Source of the DNA: Ogataea parapolymorpha DL-1
Lineage: Eukaryota > Ascomycota > Pichiomycetes > Pichiales > Pichiaceae
Direction: 5' to 3'
Assembly (NCBI RefSeq): GCF_000187245.1
Contig: NC_027864.1
Coordinates: 682,001 to 746,000, forward strand
DNA length: 64,000 nt
A program made the translations under genes and the position numbers. The notes beneath the pieces were generated by a model that was not told the origin of the DNA, ran no database searches, and saw nothing but the letters and a program-made list of their open reading frames with translations. Below, in pieces: positions 19,744 to 27,823 of this stretch. How positions within the stretch are numbered: the stretch's first letter is position 1; every line of letters starts with the position of its first letter.

Positions 19744-21288
19744 ATGACACAACAAACCCCTCCAACGCTATTGGCTCGTCATGGAGATCACCATTACGCA
19801 AATATCAAGTACGGTTATGCGCTCCTGTTTATGTCTGTGCTGTACGTGGCGTTCAGATACGCAGCGCTAAGTTATTACCACAGGTGCTGGAGTCGGTCAG
19901 GCAGGTCGACCAGCAAGCAAGGCCTCGTCAACGTGCCACTAGCATACACAGTTTCCATCTTTGGCGTGGTATTGCTGATTGTGGAGTTTTTCAATTTGCA
20001 TATTGAGGAGTTCACCATACATTTGAAGCGGTTTGGACGACTGGCATATGCCCTCACACCGCTCGATCTGTTTCTTGCCCTGCGTCCAAGTCCGCTTAGC
20101 ATCGACAATTATCTAGACACTTTGCGGTTGCATAAGTGGGTGTCGCGGGTTATTCTTGTGTTTGGAATATTCCACAGCGTGGGCTTCCTGCTGCGATGGC
20201 TTGTTCTGGGCACTTTCTCGAAAACGTGGCGACTGCTTAACTTTTATGGGTTTGTCATGTTTGTGCTGTTTGATGTGCTTCTTGGAGTGAACTGGCGGCG
20301 AGTCCGGTCGATAAACTACACTTACTTCATTGCTTTCCATAACTTGGTGATGTACACATACTTGATTCTGACGCAGCTGCACGCTCGTCCCGGAGTGACA
20401 TTATTGTTTGTGCTGAACATTGCACTGGTTTCGTACCAGCACGTTTACAGACTTCTCACGACCAAGAGCGTCATTATTGACAAGATATCTGAAAATAGCG
20501 GCTCTGCATTGCAAATTGTCAAACTGCCGCGTACGTTGCTTCCGGCGCAATTTCTTCCGGGATGCCATCTCAGGCTATCGCCGTACTCAGTCTATAATCC
20601 ATCTTTCTGGCTGCTTCCATCGCATCCCTACACTGTGGCATCAATCCAGGAAGAGCGCTCGACGCACGTGTCTTTGGTTGTGAAGAAAAACCGCTTTGCA
20701 TTGGAGTCGTTCAGGTCGTACTCATTGCAGCCATTCTTCAAATCTTCCCTATCACTCAATTTCTTCCAGACCGCGGAAAATGTCACAATCGTATCTGGAG
20801 GCTCTGGAATCTCACTGGGGTTGCCCCTTTTCAACTACTTCAAACGCAAAATACAGCACGAAAAAAAAGATATCAAGCTGCTCTGCATCTGGATTACGCC
20901 AAGCGTGGGAGATTTATTTATTCTTGAGGAACTGGAGGCAGAGGGACTGGAAGTGTACGTGACGCGTTCTGGCCACGAGGAGGAAGCGATAGAAAACTCT
21001 GAGGGTTTGGAGACGTTTGAGCTACAGTCGCTGGACGACGACTTCCAAACATACGAGGAGTCCAGTCAGGTGACACACAGTCCAGGTTTTACCGACGAAT
21101 TTGCCACTGTGGTTAAACACGGACGCCGGCCAAGCCTTGAACATGTGCTGGCCAAAAATGTCAACCGCACCATTGATTACGCAAATAAATGGATTGTCTC
21201 CTGCGGCCCCACCCAGCTCAATAAGGATTGTCAACACTTGGCGGAGAAGCTCAAGTGCCAATTTTTCGGCGAAGAATACGCCATGTGA
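19744..21288 (+). CDS. AIM14: Ferric-reductase/NADPH-oxidase-like membrane protein (Aim14 type)
   Basis: Integral-membrane haem/FAD/NADPH protein of the ferric reductase superfamily; the S. cerevisiae homologue Aim14/Yno1 is an ER protein reported to make superoxide. The frame starts with TTG-ATG, so the ATG at 19744 is used (514 aa). Several membrane helices fill residues 20-235. Both haem pairs are complete with H-x13-H spacing: H130/H144 and H199/H213. The FAD-binding HPYTVAS motif, the NADPH-binding SGGSGISLGLP loop and a terminal CGP motif are all present. A cytosolic insert rich in Glu/Ser (LDDDFQTYEESSQVTHS) interrupts the NADPH lobe. It shares a promoter with the secreted CFEM gene. 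The precise subfamily (Aim14 versus Fre) rests on the GRLAYALTPLDLFL segment. Confidence 0.8.
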   Translation: MTQQTPPTLLARHGDHHYANIKYGYALLFMSVLYVAFRYAALSYYHRCWSRSGRSTSKQGLVNVPLAYTVSIFGVVLLIVEFFNLHIEEFTIHLKRFGRLAYALTPLDLFLALRPSPLSIDNYLDTLRLHKWVSRVILVFGIFHSVGFLLRWLVLGTFSKTWRLLNFYGFVMFVLFDVLLGVNWRRVRSINYTYFIAFHNLVMYTYLILTQLHARPGVTLLFVLNIALVSYQHVYRLLTTKSVIIDKISENSGSALQIVKLPRTLLPAQFLPGCHLRLSPYSVYNPSFWLLPSHPYTVASIQEERSTHVSLVVKKNRFALESFRSYSLQPFFKSSLSLNFFQTAENVTIVSGGSGISLGLPLFNYFKRKIQHEKKDIKLLCIWITPSVGDLFILEELEAEGLEVYVTRSGHEEEAIENSEGLETFELQSLDDDFQTYEESSQVTHSPGFTDEFATVVKHGRRPSLEHVLAKNVNRTIDYANKWIVSCGPTQLNKDCQHLAEKLKCQFFGEEYAM

Positions 21289-22507
21289 TCAACACCTATG
21301 TGCAGCTGAGGCAGGCAATAACAGCTGAGACGGACATGCGCATTCATTCGATAGTCATCGTCTTTTCACTGGAGCACAAGTTCAAGACAAAGAAAGTGCT
21401 GCACCAGTAATTATGTGTTGAGAGCGGGATTAAAAACAATAGACATTTTAGTTTTCGTATTACCTGTAACCTCCCCAGTGGATGCCAAATAAGTGTATCT
21501 GCAGAATGGAAGCTTTAAAATTGTATGACGAAATAGCCAGCGTAAGTCGTTGTACGTATCATATGCCCTATTGTGACTAAACTAAGATGGAAGAAGCTTT
21601 TACAGGAGTTTACGCTCTGTGACACAACGGATTGTCAATATTCTGCCGTGGAACTTTTTTTCCAATTCGGATTTTATGCACGAACGATGATATCAATTAT
21701 ACACCGAGGGCTTCTTTTGCAGCGTGCATGGAGTCCATGCTGGGCAGGATAAATTACATCGCTCTATATTGGGTAAAGGGTTCCGATGCTCTAGATGCTA
21801 CATGACCAATGCTCACAAGAAAACCACACAGACCCTGTCCGTATATCCAGTATCTCCCCAATCAGCCAGGCTCTTTTGACCAATAGTCTCTCCCAGAGGA
21901 GCCACCAGGACAAATATAATTTCCTCCGCCCTCATGCCGCATGGAAGCCTGCTGCCTCAAAGCCCCACGATTTGCGAAATTACTGGTTATGGAGTTATCG
22001 ATACACGTAATCATCGATCAAGAGTTTCGAAAAGTTCTAGCAAAAAACGTATGGGCTGATGTCACTAAAGGCGAGGCGTGGAAGCTGACGACATTCTATA
22101 ATGCTTAGGAAGAAGTTCTTTGGAGTCCGAGTGAAGGAGGGGACAAAGAGGCATGGCGCTAACTCAGGGCTGAACCTCGCTGGTAGCTTGGAACGGCAAC
22201 GAGTATTACAATATATACCACTTTGTGCAGCCAAGCAACGTGCCTCTAAAAAGATGCCAATAAACCGAAGTTCCGGCCCAAAAGTACCGTGAAATTGCCG
22301 AGGATTTGACAGGTTTTAGGGTAATTAGTGGTTTAAGCTGCGCCACCTGTCGTGGCGTGCACAGTCATTAATAGTGATGTAATAGCCGACAGCTGAGAAT
22401 TTTTAGTATGCCTGGAAACATGCCCACATAACCCGATCATCCCTCTCTATTGGACATATTCGAACATATTTGAGCCTGGCACAAGAAATTCCGCGCTTCT
22501 TAAAAAA

Positions 22508-22540
22508 GTGTCTGCGTAGTGTCTGCATAGTGTGTGCATA
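22508..22540 (+). repeat. Three tandem copies of an 11-bp unit
   Basis: The unit GTGTCTGCGTA occurs at 22508-22518, GTGTCTGCATA at 22519-22529 and GTGTGTGCATA at 22530-22540, followed by a degenerate partial copy. A period of 11 bp places each copy on about the same face of the helix. It lies 110-140 bp upstream of the Ada/AraC-type gene and could be a cluster of regulator sites. Confidence 0.75.
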
Positions 22541-22568
22541 CATGTGCAGATGCGAGGGGTTCTAAATT

Positions 22569-22592
22569 ACGTTTACGTCGTGTAGTAAACGT
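22569..22592. promoter_or_regulatory. Perfect 8-bp inverted repeat with 8-bp spacer
   Basis: ACGTTTAC at 22569-22576 is mirrored by GTAAACGT at 22585-22592 around an 8-bp spacer. It sits between the tandem repeats and the TATA box of the following gene, in the position expected of an operator or activator site for a dimeric protein. No binding protein can be assigned from sequence. Confidence 0.6.
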
Positions 22593-22609
22593 CATGTCAA
22601 GATTAATCT

Positions 22610-22617
22610 TATAAAAG
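22610..22617 (+). promoter_or_regulatory. TATA box of the Ada/AraC-type gene
   Basis: TATAAAAG ends 32 nt before the ATG at 22650. Confidence 0.6.
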
Positions 22618-22649
22618 GCCACAGTCTCCTCTTCCTTTTCCCATCTAAA

Positions 22650-24077
22650 ATGTATTCGTCAGAACAGAGCAAATGGGTGGCATTCCAATTCAAAGACCCC
22701 TTCGCAGCAGACAAGTTTCTTGTCTGCCATGTTGGGAGGGGAGTCTGCTGCCGTCCTAACTGTGACCTTGGGTTTTCTAGCTTCAACAAATCGGATATAG
22801 TTTTTGTCGACACATTGGATCAAGCTACTGCCAACGGCTACCATCCTTGCAAGCATTGTTTCCCAGACAGACAGCCAAACCCAGAAGACCTGCACGACAC
22901 ATTTGTTTCTATCGATCTTGATCTCCTGGTCAAGACTGTTGAGTACGTCAACGAGTCCATTGGCTTTATCAAGCCATTGATGGATGAGGAAGATGATAAG
23001 AACAGCTCATTGAAAGAGTCCTTGTGGAAGAGCAATAATACCTCGTTGAAAAAACGCCTCTCGGGCGGACCCGTTGACGACAGCGACGAGGTCCCACTTA
23101 CCCGTAACAAATTTGATCATCTCAAGCTCATAGACCTGGCATGTCGCCACATTGCGCTTGCCGCCCTATCGACCAGCCACAGCGCTTCCATGGTGAGCGA
23201 GTCGCTTTCCAAAAGTCCATCGCCTCCAGACTCTCGCCGGGCCAGCCAGGCCGGCCAAGGCCGCAAAAAAAGACGCAGGGGCGGAGTGCTGGGATTTAAG
23301 GAGCTGGCATCCAAGTCGAACCTGAGTCCATGGCATTTCCACCGTGTGTTCAAGTCCGTCACGGGACAGACCCCAAAGGCCTACGGAGACAAATGTTGGG
23401 AATTTATCAATAAACAGGAGCGCAAACACCCGGTTGTTCACAGGAGAAGAGAATCCATAGTTATCGACACGCGAATTGCCAATCCAACGCTTTCTGGCGA
23501 CGACGACGACAAGTCTGCCAGAGGCAGCACGCCTGAAGCTGACAGGGAGCCAGTGCAGCACGCCCCAGCTGCCGAGCCTACCGAACCAATGGGGCTTATG
23601 GAGACCGTCGAGCCTGCGCCTCCGCTCGCACCGTTGGCGCCTGCCGCCTCAACCACCGCCCCTGCAGTTGAGCCAGAGCAGCTGTTCAAGTCCGACCTGT
23701 CCCTGAGCGCGCCTGCAGACCTAAACTCGCCGCTCGAGGCCACCACGCCACTGTTTTACGACCCAGGCCAAATCACCGTGCCGCCTTCTGCCACCGTGTC
23801 GCCGATTATGCCTTCCACAGCCGACTCTTCGGCCACGTCGTTCCAGTGGTTTGACGAGATTGAGGATTTGTTTCCGCCAAAGGCCGCAGATCTTAACTTT
23901 GAGCTCGAGTCGTACCAATACACGCCTTCGATGGCCTACATTACCAACCAGCAGGCGCAGCTGCAGAAACAGCGGCAGTTGGAGGAGACCGAACTCGCGG
24001 ATGATTGGCTGTCCGGGTTCAAGGACGATCATCAGGACTTTCTGGTTAGAGACGAATTAACGAACTACATTGGATAA
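22650..24077 (+). CDS. Transcription factor with Ada metal-binding and AraC-type HTH domains
   Basis: A 475-aa protein with a domain arrangement familiar from bacterial Ada. The N-terminal 75 residues match the Ada zinc-binding fold, with C34, C38, C67 and C70 as metal ligands (CCRPNC and YHPCKHCFPD). In E. coli Ada the first of these cysteines accepts a methyl from DNA phosphotriesters. An AraC helix-turn-helix follows at about residues 208-255 (FKELASKSNLSPWHFHRVF, TGQTPKAY), preceded by a Lys/Arg-rich RKKRRRGG patch that may be a nuclear signal. There is no methyltransferase domain with a PCHR motif. The C-terminal half is Pro/Ala-rich with acidic-aromatic stretches (FQWFDEIEDLFPP) like activation domains. 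Its promoter is long and repeat-containing. Confidence 0.8.
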   Translation: MYSSEQSKWVAFQFKDPFAADKFLVCHVGRGVCCRPNCDLGFSSFNKSDIVFVDTLDQATANGYHPCKHCFPDRQPNPEDLHDTFVSIDLDLLVKTVEYVNESIGFIKPLMDEEDDKNSSLKESLWKSNNTSLKKRLSGGPVDDSDEVPLTRNKFDHLKLIDLACRHIALAALSTSHSASMVSESLSKSPSPPDSRRASQAGQGRKKRRRGGVLGFKELASKSNLSPWHFHRVFKSVTGQTPKAYGDKCWEFINKQERKHPVVHRRRESIVIDTRIANPTLSGDDDDKSARGSTPEADREPVQHAPAAEPTEPMGLMETVEPAPPLAPLAPAASTTAPAVEPEQLFKSDLSLSAPADLNSPLEATTPLFYDPGQITVPPSATVSPIMPSTADSSATSFQWFDEIEDLFPPKAADLNFELESYQYTPSMAYITNQQAQLQKQRQLEETELADDWLSGFKDDHQDFLVRDELTNYIG

Positions 24078-24139
24078 ATTTGGGAATCGCTTACGTATGA
24101 GGCTATATTATAAATGATAATATGAGATAATTTGATGAC

Positions 24140-24759
24140 TCAGAGGTCGATTTCGCCCACCATCTCGTCTACGCTGCTGAGGTCGGCGTCGCTCGAGTCC
24201 GACTCGTCTTCCTCCTGGTCCGCGCCGCCGTTGCGGATTGTGGCTGGGTCCGCGTAATTTTTGACATACATTTTAACCTTCTCCACATACAAATTCTTAT
24301 CTCTCATGTAGAGCGAGCTTGCGTCCCCGTTGAGCGGGTCTGCGGCATTCGGATAGTTGAGTAGCTGCGGCAGAAACGTCTCGAAGATGTTGAAGATGTC
24401 AAACATGGGCGACCACGTCTGGTTGATCACGTCCAGACACACCGAGCCACTGGACTCGTCTATGTTGGGGTGGAAGATCTTGTTCTGGAACCCGATCGAC
24501 GGCGACTTGTACGGGTATTGGTCAGGCAGCTCCACGTGGATCCGCCACAGCCCACCCTCGTACGGCGAGTCCTTGGGGCCTTCGAAATTCACATAGAACT
24601 CTTGCATGTTGTCGTCCACCAGACTCACCTCGTAGTCGCTCATCAGTCTGCCGGTTAGTACGCCGTGCTTGGCACACTTACAGTTTCATCACATCGCTCT
24701 CAATGCGCCGTTTAGGAGAACTGGCCGTTAGTACGCTGGAAGTACCGGACTTACCTCAT
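24140..24759 (-). CDS. UBC8: Ubiquitin-conjugating enzyme E2 Ubc8, three exons with two 34-nt introns
   Basis: Ubc8 is the E2 that works with the GID/CTLH ligase in catabolite degradation of gluconeogenic enzymes. The coding sequence is complement of 24755-24759, 24720-24682 and 24647-24140, giving 183 aa. Exon 1 is ATG plus two bases. Joining yields [20 protein letters not shown], which matches the start of yeast Ubc8 almost residue for residue; without splicing only a start at 24643 would be possible, losing the first helix. The catalytic Cys85 lies in [12 protein letters not shown], the HPN motif is at 74-76, and the tail is acidic ([14 protein letters not shown]) as in the family. S. cerevisiae UBC8 also has an intron near the 5' end. 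Confidence 0.92.
24648..24681 (-). other. UBC8 intron 2, 34 nt
   Basis: On the minus strand it starts GTAAGT, contains TACTAAC and ends CGGCAG. Removing it restores the codons for Lys-Leu-Leu-Met-Ser-Asp, identical to the S. cerevisiae protein at this point. Confidence 0.9.
24721..24754 (-). other. UBC8 intron 1, 34 nt
   Basis: On the minus strand it starts GTAAGT, carries the branch-point motif TACTAAC with the branch A at intron position 27, and ends GGCCAG. Removing it joins ATG-AG to T-TCT-CCT in frame. Confidence 0.88.
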
Positions 24760-24813
24760 AGTTGCTAGATAAGAAAAGGGGCAAACTTTTTTTACAGCAC
24801 AAAAATCATTATT

Positions 24814-25251
24814 TTATTTCACTCTATAGTACACGCTGCTTTCAAAAGAGCCCTGTTCCTCAGTGTCGTCCATTCCGGCGTTCAAATCCTCATTATCCTT
24901 CACCTCGTAGATCACTTTGTTGTATTTATCACAATATTCGTTGAAGATGGCGTTGTTTTGCTCGCGTAGCGACCCGTCGGAAGGGTTCAGAAACTCTTTC
25001 TCGAGCCGCGTGATGATCGTGTCCAACTCTTCCAGCTCGTCGTCCACGCTATCCCGCGTCTCCATCTCGCTATCGGCCTGCTCCAGCCGGCTCTTCCATT
25101 CTTCCAAGTACGCCAGGCTGTCCTGGCCCATCACGTCGCCGATGGTGACCTGTCCCACGTCCGCCGTCTGTCCACCAAACAGCTTTAGTAGGAGCTCATT
25201 TTGCACCACGTATTTAGCCGCAAGGTCGGCCTTGAGCGTGATACTGGACAT
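24814..25251 (-). CDS. Hypothetical small acidic coiled-coil protein
   Basis: I do not recognise this 145-aa protein. The N-terminal 30 residues are mixed hydrophobic (LAAKYVVQNELLLKLFGG), followed by a Glu-rich heptad region (about 45-95, LEEWKSRLEQ, LEELDTIITRLEKEFL) and an acidic end. There is no signal peptide or membrane segment. The size and coiled coil would suit a subunit of a small complex. It is divergent from MAK31 with only 34 bp between start codons and lies 54 bp upstream of UBC8 on the same strand. It is supported as a gene by the clean ATG and by filling the space between two certain genes. Confidence 0.65.
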   Translation of the reverse strand: MSSITLKADLAAKYVVQNELLLKLFGGQTADVGQVTIGDVMGQDSLAYLEEWKSRLEQADSEMETRDSVDDELEELDTIITRLEKEFLNPSDGSLREQNNAIFNEYCDKYNKVIYEVKDNEDLNAGMDDTEEQGSFESSVYYRVK

Positions 25252-25285
25252 GAAAATAAATAAATTAAAAAATAATTATTTTTTC

Positions 25286-25531
25286 ATGCTTCCTATAGAC
25301 CTCATTTCCCTGCCGTACCAAATAGTGCTCATCGACAACAGACAATTGGACGGCATTCTCATGGCAATTGACGACCAGCGCAATTTGCTGCTTTCCGACG
25401 TGTACGAGCATTCAGGCTCGCAAACAAGACATTTGGGTCTCGTGTCGGTGCCGAAGAACACCATCAAGTCTGTGCTGGTGGACAAAAACGAGTACGCAAA
25501 GGCTCAACGCTACAGGGAACGCCAGGCATGA
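25286..25531 (+). CDS. MAK31: LSM-fold auxiliary subunit of N-terminal acetyltransferase C (Mak31/Naa38)
   Basis: Mak31 is the LSM-like auxiliary subunit of NatC, which acetylates N termini beginning Met-Leu, Met-Ile, Met-Phe or Met-Trp. The 81-aa product starts at the ATG at 25286 (MLPIDLIS). Sm motif 1 is visible as LDGILMAIDDQRNLLL and Sm motif 2 as LVSVPKNTIKSVLVDK, very like LVSVPRRSVKTIMIDK of the yeast protein. The frame is open further upstream but only across the antisense of the divergent gene. Canonical Lsm proteins of RNA complexes are less likely because of this C-terminal motif and the short length (88 aa in S. cerevisiae). Confidence 0.85.
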   Translation: MLPIDLISLPYQIVLIDNRQLDGILMAIDDQRNLLLSDVYEHSGSQTRHLGLVSVPKNTIKSVLVDKNEYAKAQRYRERQA

Positions 25532-25564
25532 ATAATGATACTTTACTATAGCCAATACTAGCGA

Positions 25565-27640
25565 TCACTCCTCGCTGCTCTCGCCATCGACGCTCGGTGC
25601 CACACTGGCCCCACGCAGAGTCACGTCTTCGTCGTAGCCACTCTTATTCAGCGTCCAGCTCAAATAGTCCGCGTCGTTACTCTCCTGCAGAGTGCCCAAG
25701 TCACCAGGAGTCATGCTGCCGTTCACATACCGGTCGCGGGGCGATCCAGGAACGCTCAACGGCCGCGAGATCTTAATTCCGGCGCTGTCAAACGGATTCG
25801 ACGAGTGCTTGAACTGCTCGGGATACGCTCTTCTGAGCGCCAACGCACGAGCCTTGACGTACTCCAAACCCATCCGTTTCCAGTCCAGCAGGTCGCTCAG
25901 ACGCTCGACACGATTTCTTTGGTTGATCCGCTGTCTTCTTGACTTTTGCGTGAAGTCAAACATCTGCTGACACAGCTGGTTGATGCTCTCGTCCACACCT
26001 TTCATCCGACGGTCGACAACGTATATTCCATAGTCCTCCGAGTTCTCGATTAGGTCCTCCATATAGCACCCGAATCCAGAAAGATTCGTTGTGATGGACG
26101 GGATTCCCATCACGGTGCACTCGGCAGGGGTGTATCCCCAGGGCTCGTAGTAGGATGGGAACACGCCCAGATGACAGCCTCTGACGAACTCGTCATAGTC
26201 CAAAGGAAGAACAGGGTTGCTGGAGTTGAGGAATTCAGGGTGGAAGATGATTTTCACGCGATCCTCGCTGGTGTTGAACAGATGACACTGGCGGATTTGG
26301 TTGAGGATCGGGTCGTTTGCGTCATCCACCATGTTGTGGGTCACAATTGGAGGCAGCGAGTCTCTTTTTAGCGCAAACATGCGTCTCTTCAAGTTGACTC
26401 TGTCTGCCGGCTTGAGGAGATCGTCCAACGAAGGCAGCTCGATCTGCGTCGAGTTCTGCATGCTAATCGGCTGCTGGCAGAACTCGAAGAGTCGCTTGCC
26501 CATAAGGTTCTGGACGTCCTTGATGGTGGACTCCAGCTGCTTGATCACTGCCTGGCCACGCAGCGTGTCCACCGTGTACGACTTGGTGGCTGCCGGCATG
26601 ATGATGAAGGCGACCACGTTCATCTCAGAATTGATCGACTTGAGCCGGTGGTTGAGTCTGGCGAGCGCCTCGATGAAGAAGTCCACACCTTTGTTTCTAT
26701 ACTCGTATCTTCCTGCAATGAAAAAATAGAGAGTGTTTTCGAGCTTGAAGCTGAGCTGTCCGTAGAAGTGGCCGCGGACAAACTCGTTGATCTTCTCCTT
26801 TTTCTCTGCATGGAGGTTTTGGAACTCGTGCACGGCCTGGAATTTGACCACGTTCAGCCCGTTGGGCAGGACGCCATCAGGCTTCCGTTTCAATAAATGT
26901 TCACTTTCGTATGCAGTAATGTGGGACACCGTGGTGAAGACGTCTGCCGAGTGTGCCGCAGCACGCTCGATGCAGTACCGGTGGTATATGCCTCTTTTTC
27001 CCGCCTCGTAGTCCACGTCGAACTTATCGAGATTGTTGTAGAAGTCAACACTGCCCGCACATAGATATCTACCCAGCAAGGTAGCGTGGGTGGTGAAGAT
27101 GGTGCAGCAGTCAATCTTGCGCTGGCGGCACAGCGGGATCGCAACACCAGCCAGCCACTCGTGCGCATGCAGTATAATTGCACGCTCCGTCTCGTGACAG
27201 CACAGCTCGCCGATGAACCACGCCGTCAGGTAACCGAGCATGACTGCATCGTTTGTTTCGACGTCACTTTCGGGCGACGGAATGCCTGCCAGGCTCCACA
27301 GATCTGCCTTCCATTCGTTCAAGTACGGGAAGGCCGACCCGATGTCGAAAAGAATCACCCGGGGGGCTCCCTCAATCAGCCAACGGCCGTACAGGTAGCG
27401 GATTCCTCTCGACTCCATCGAGTCCAGCGTGGCCTTGAGGGCCGCGTTATGCACCGGCAGCTCCTCCACCTCCACGGAAGCACTGCGATGGTTCAGAGGA
27501 CCAATCAAAGTGTACCGTTCGCGGTATTCGGCCACAGTGACTGGGGCTTTCGACTTGAGCACAGAGTAGATACCCCCCACCCTGTTGGCGACTTCTGTCG
27601 CCACTTCAAACAATAAATGCTTCTCAACTTTCCGTGACAT
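25565..27640 (-). CDS. GSY1: Glycogen synthase
   Basis: A family GT3 enzyme that extends glycogen from UDP-glucose. The 691-aa protein is close to yeast Gsy1/Gsy2 (about 705 aa). The donor-binding motif [11 protein letters not shown] is at residues 17-27, and the catalytic C-terminal lobe has [19 protein letters not shown] near residue 500. The C-terminal 60 residues are Ser/Pro/Arg-rich ([14 protein letters not shown]), like the regulatory phosphorylation tail of the yeast enzymes that responds to glucose-6-phosphate and the Pho85 kinase. Only one copy lies in the window, so assignment to GSY1 rather than GSY2 is nominal. Confidence 0.93.
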   Translation of the reverse strand: MSRKVEKHLLFEVATEVANRVGGIYSVLKSKAPVTVAEYRERYTLIGPLNHRSASVEVEELPVHNAALKATLDSMESRGIRYLYGRWLIEGAPRVILFDIGSAFPYLNEWKADLWSLAGIPSPESDVETNDAVMLGYLTAWFIGELCCHETERAIILHAHEWLAGVAIPLCRQRKIDCCTIFTTHATLLGRYLCAGSVDFYNNLDKFDVDYEAGKRGIYHRYCIERAAAHSADVFTTVSHITAYESEHLLKRKPDGVLPNGLNVVKFQAVHEFQNLHAEKKEKINEFVRGHFYGQLSFKLENTLYFFIAGRYEYRNKGVDFFIEALARLNHRLKSINSEMNVVAFIIMPAATKSYTVDTLRGQAVIKQLESTIKDVQNLMGKRLFEFCQQPISMQNSTQIELPSLDDLLKPADRVNLKRRMFALKRDSLPPIVTHNMVDDANDPILNQIRQCHLFNTSEDRVKIIFHPEFLNSSNPVLPLDYDEFVRGCHLGVFPSYYEPWGYTPAECTVMGIPSITTNLSGFGCYMEDLIENSEDYGIYVVDRRMKGVDESINQLCQQMFDFTQKSRRQRINQRNRVERLSDLLDWKRMGLEYVKARALALRRAYPEQFKHSSNPFDSAGIKISRPLSVPGSPRDRYVNGSMTPGDLGTLQESNDADYLSWTLNKSGYDEDVTLRGASVAPSVDGESSEE

Positions 27641-27823
27641 ATGCGACGACTCTAATCAATAGTAATACACAAGAATTTCCAGGGTTTCAGTGTATCTTTC
27701 CACCGTCCAATTTAATTGTTGAAGCAATAATTTATCGATACCTCCTTATGTTTTACCCTCTCTCTCCCCACATTGTTGGGGCACAGGACAATAGGAAAAA
27801 CCAAAACAAGAGGAAAAAAAGAT

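Larger units (their letters stand above)
21289..22649. other. Long 1.36 kb intergenic region
   Basis: This is by far the longest gap in the window. I see no convincing gene, tRNA or transposon. It holds an 11-bp tandem repeat, an inverted repeat and a TATA box near its right end, listed separately, which fit a complex promoter for the Ada/AraC-type regulator. A weak spliced-ORF candidate at 21506-21754 is described in the findings. Confidence 0.7.

Noticed and set aside
21101..21410. Small plus-strand ORFs at the AIM14 end
   Set aside because: They are alternative frames of the AIM14 C terminus and its 3' flank without conservation.
24917..25285. N-terminal extension of MAK31 back to 24917
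   Set aside because: It is the antisense of the divergent gene and has no similarity to Mak31; the LSM fold starts at the ATG at 25286.
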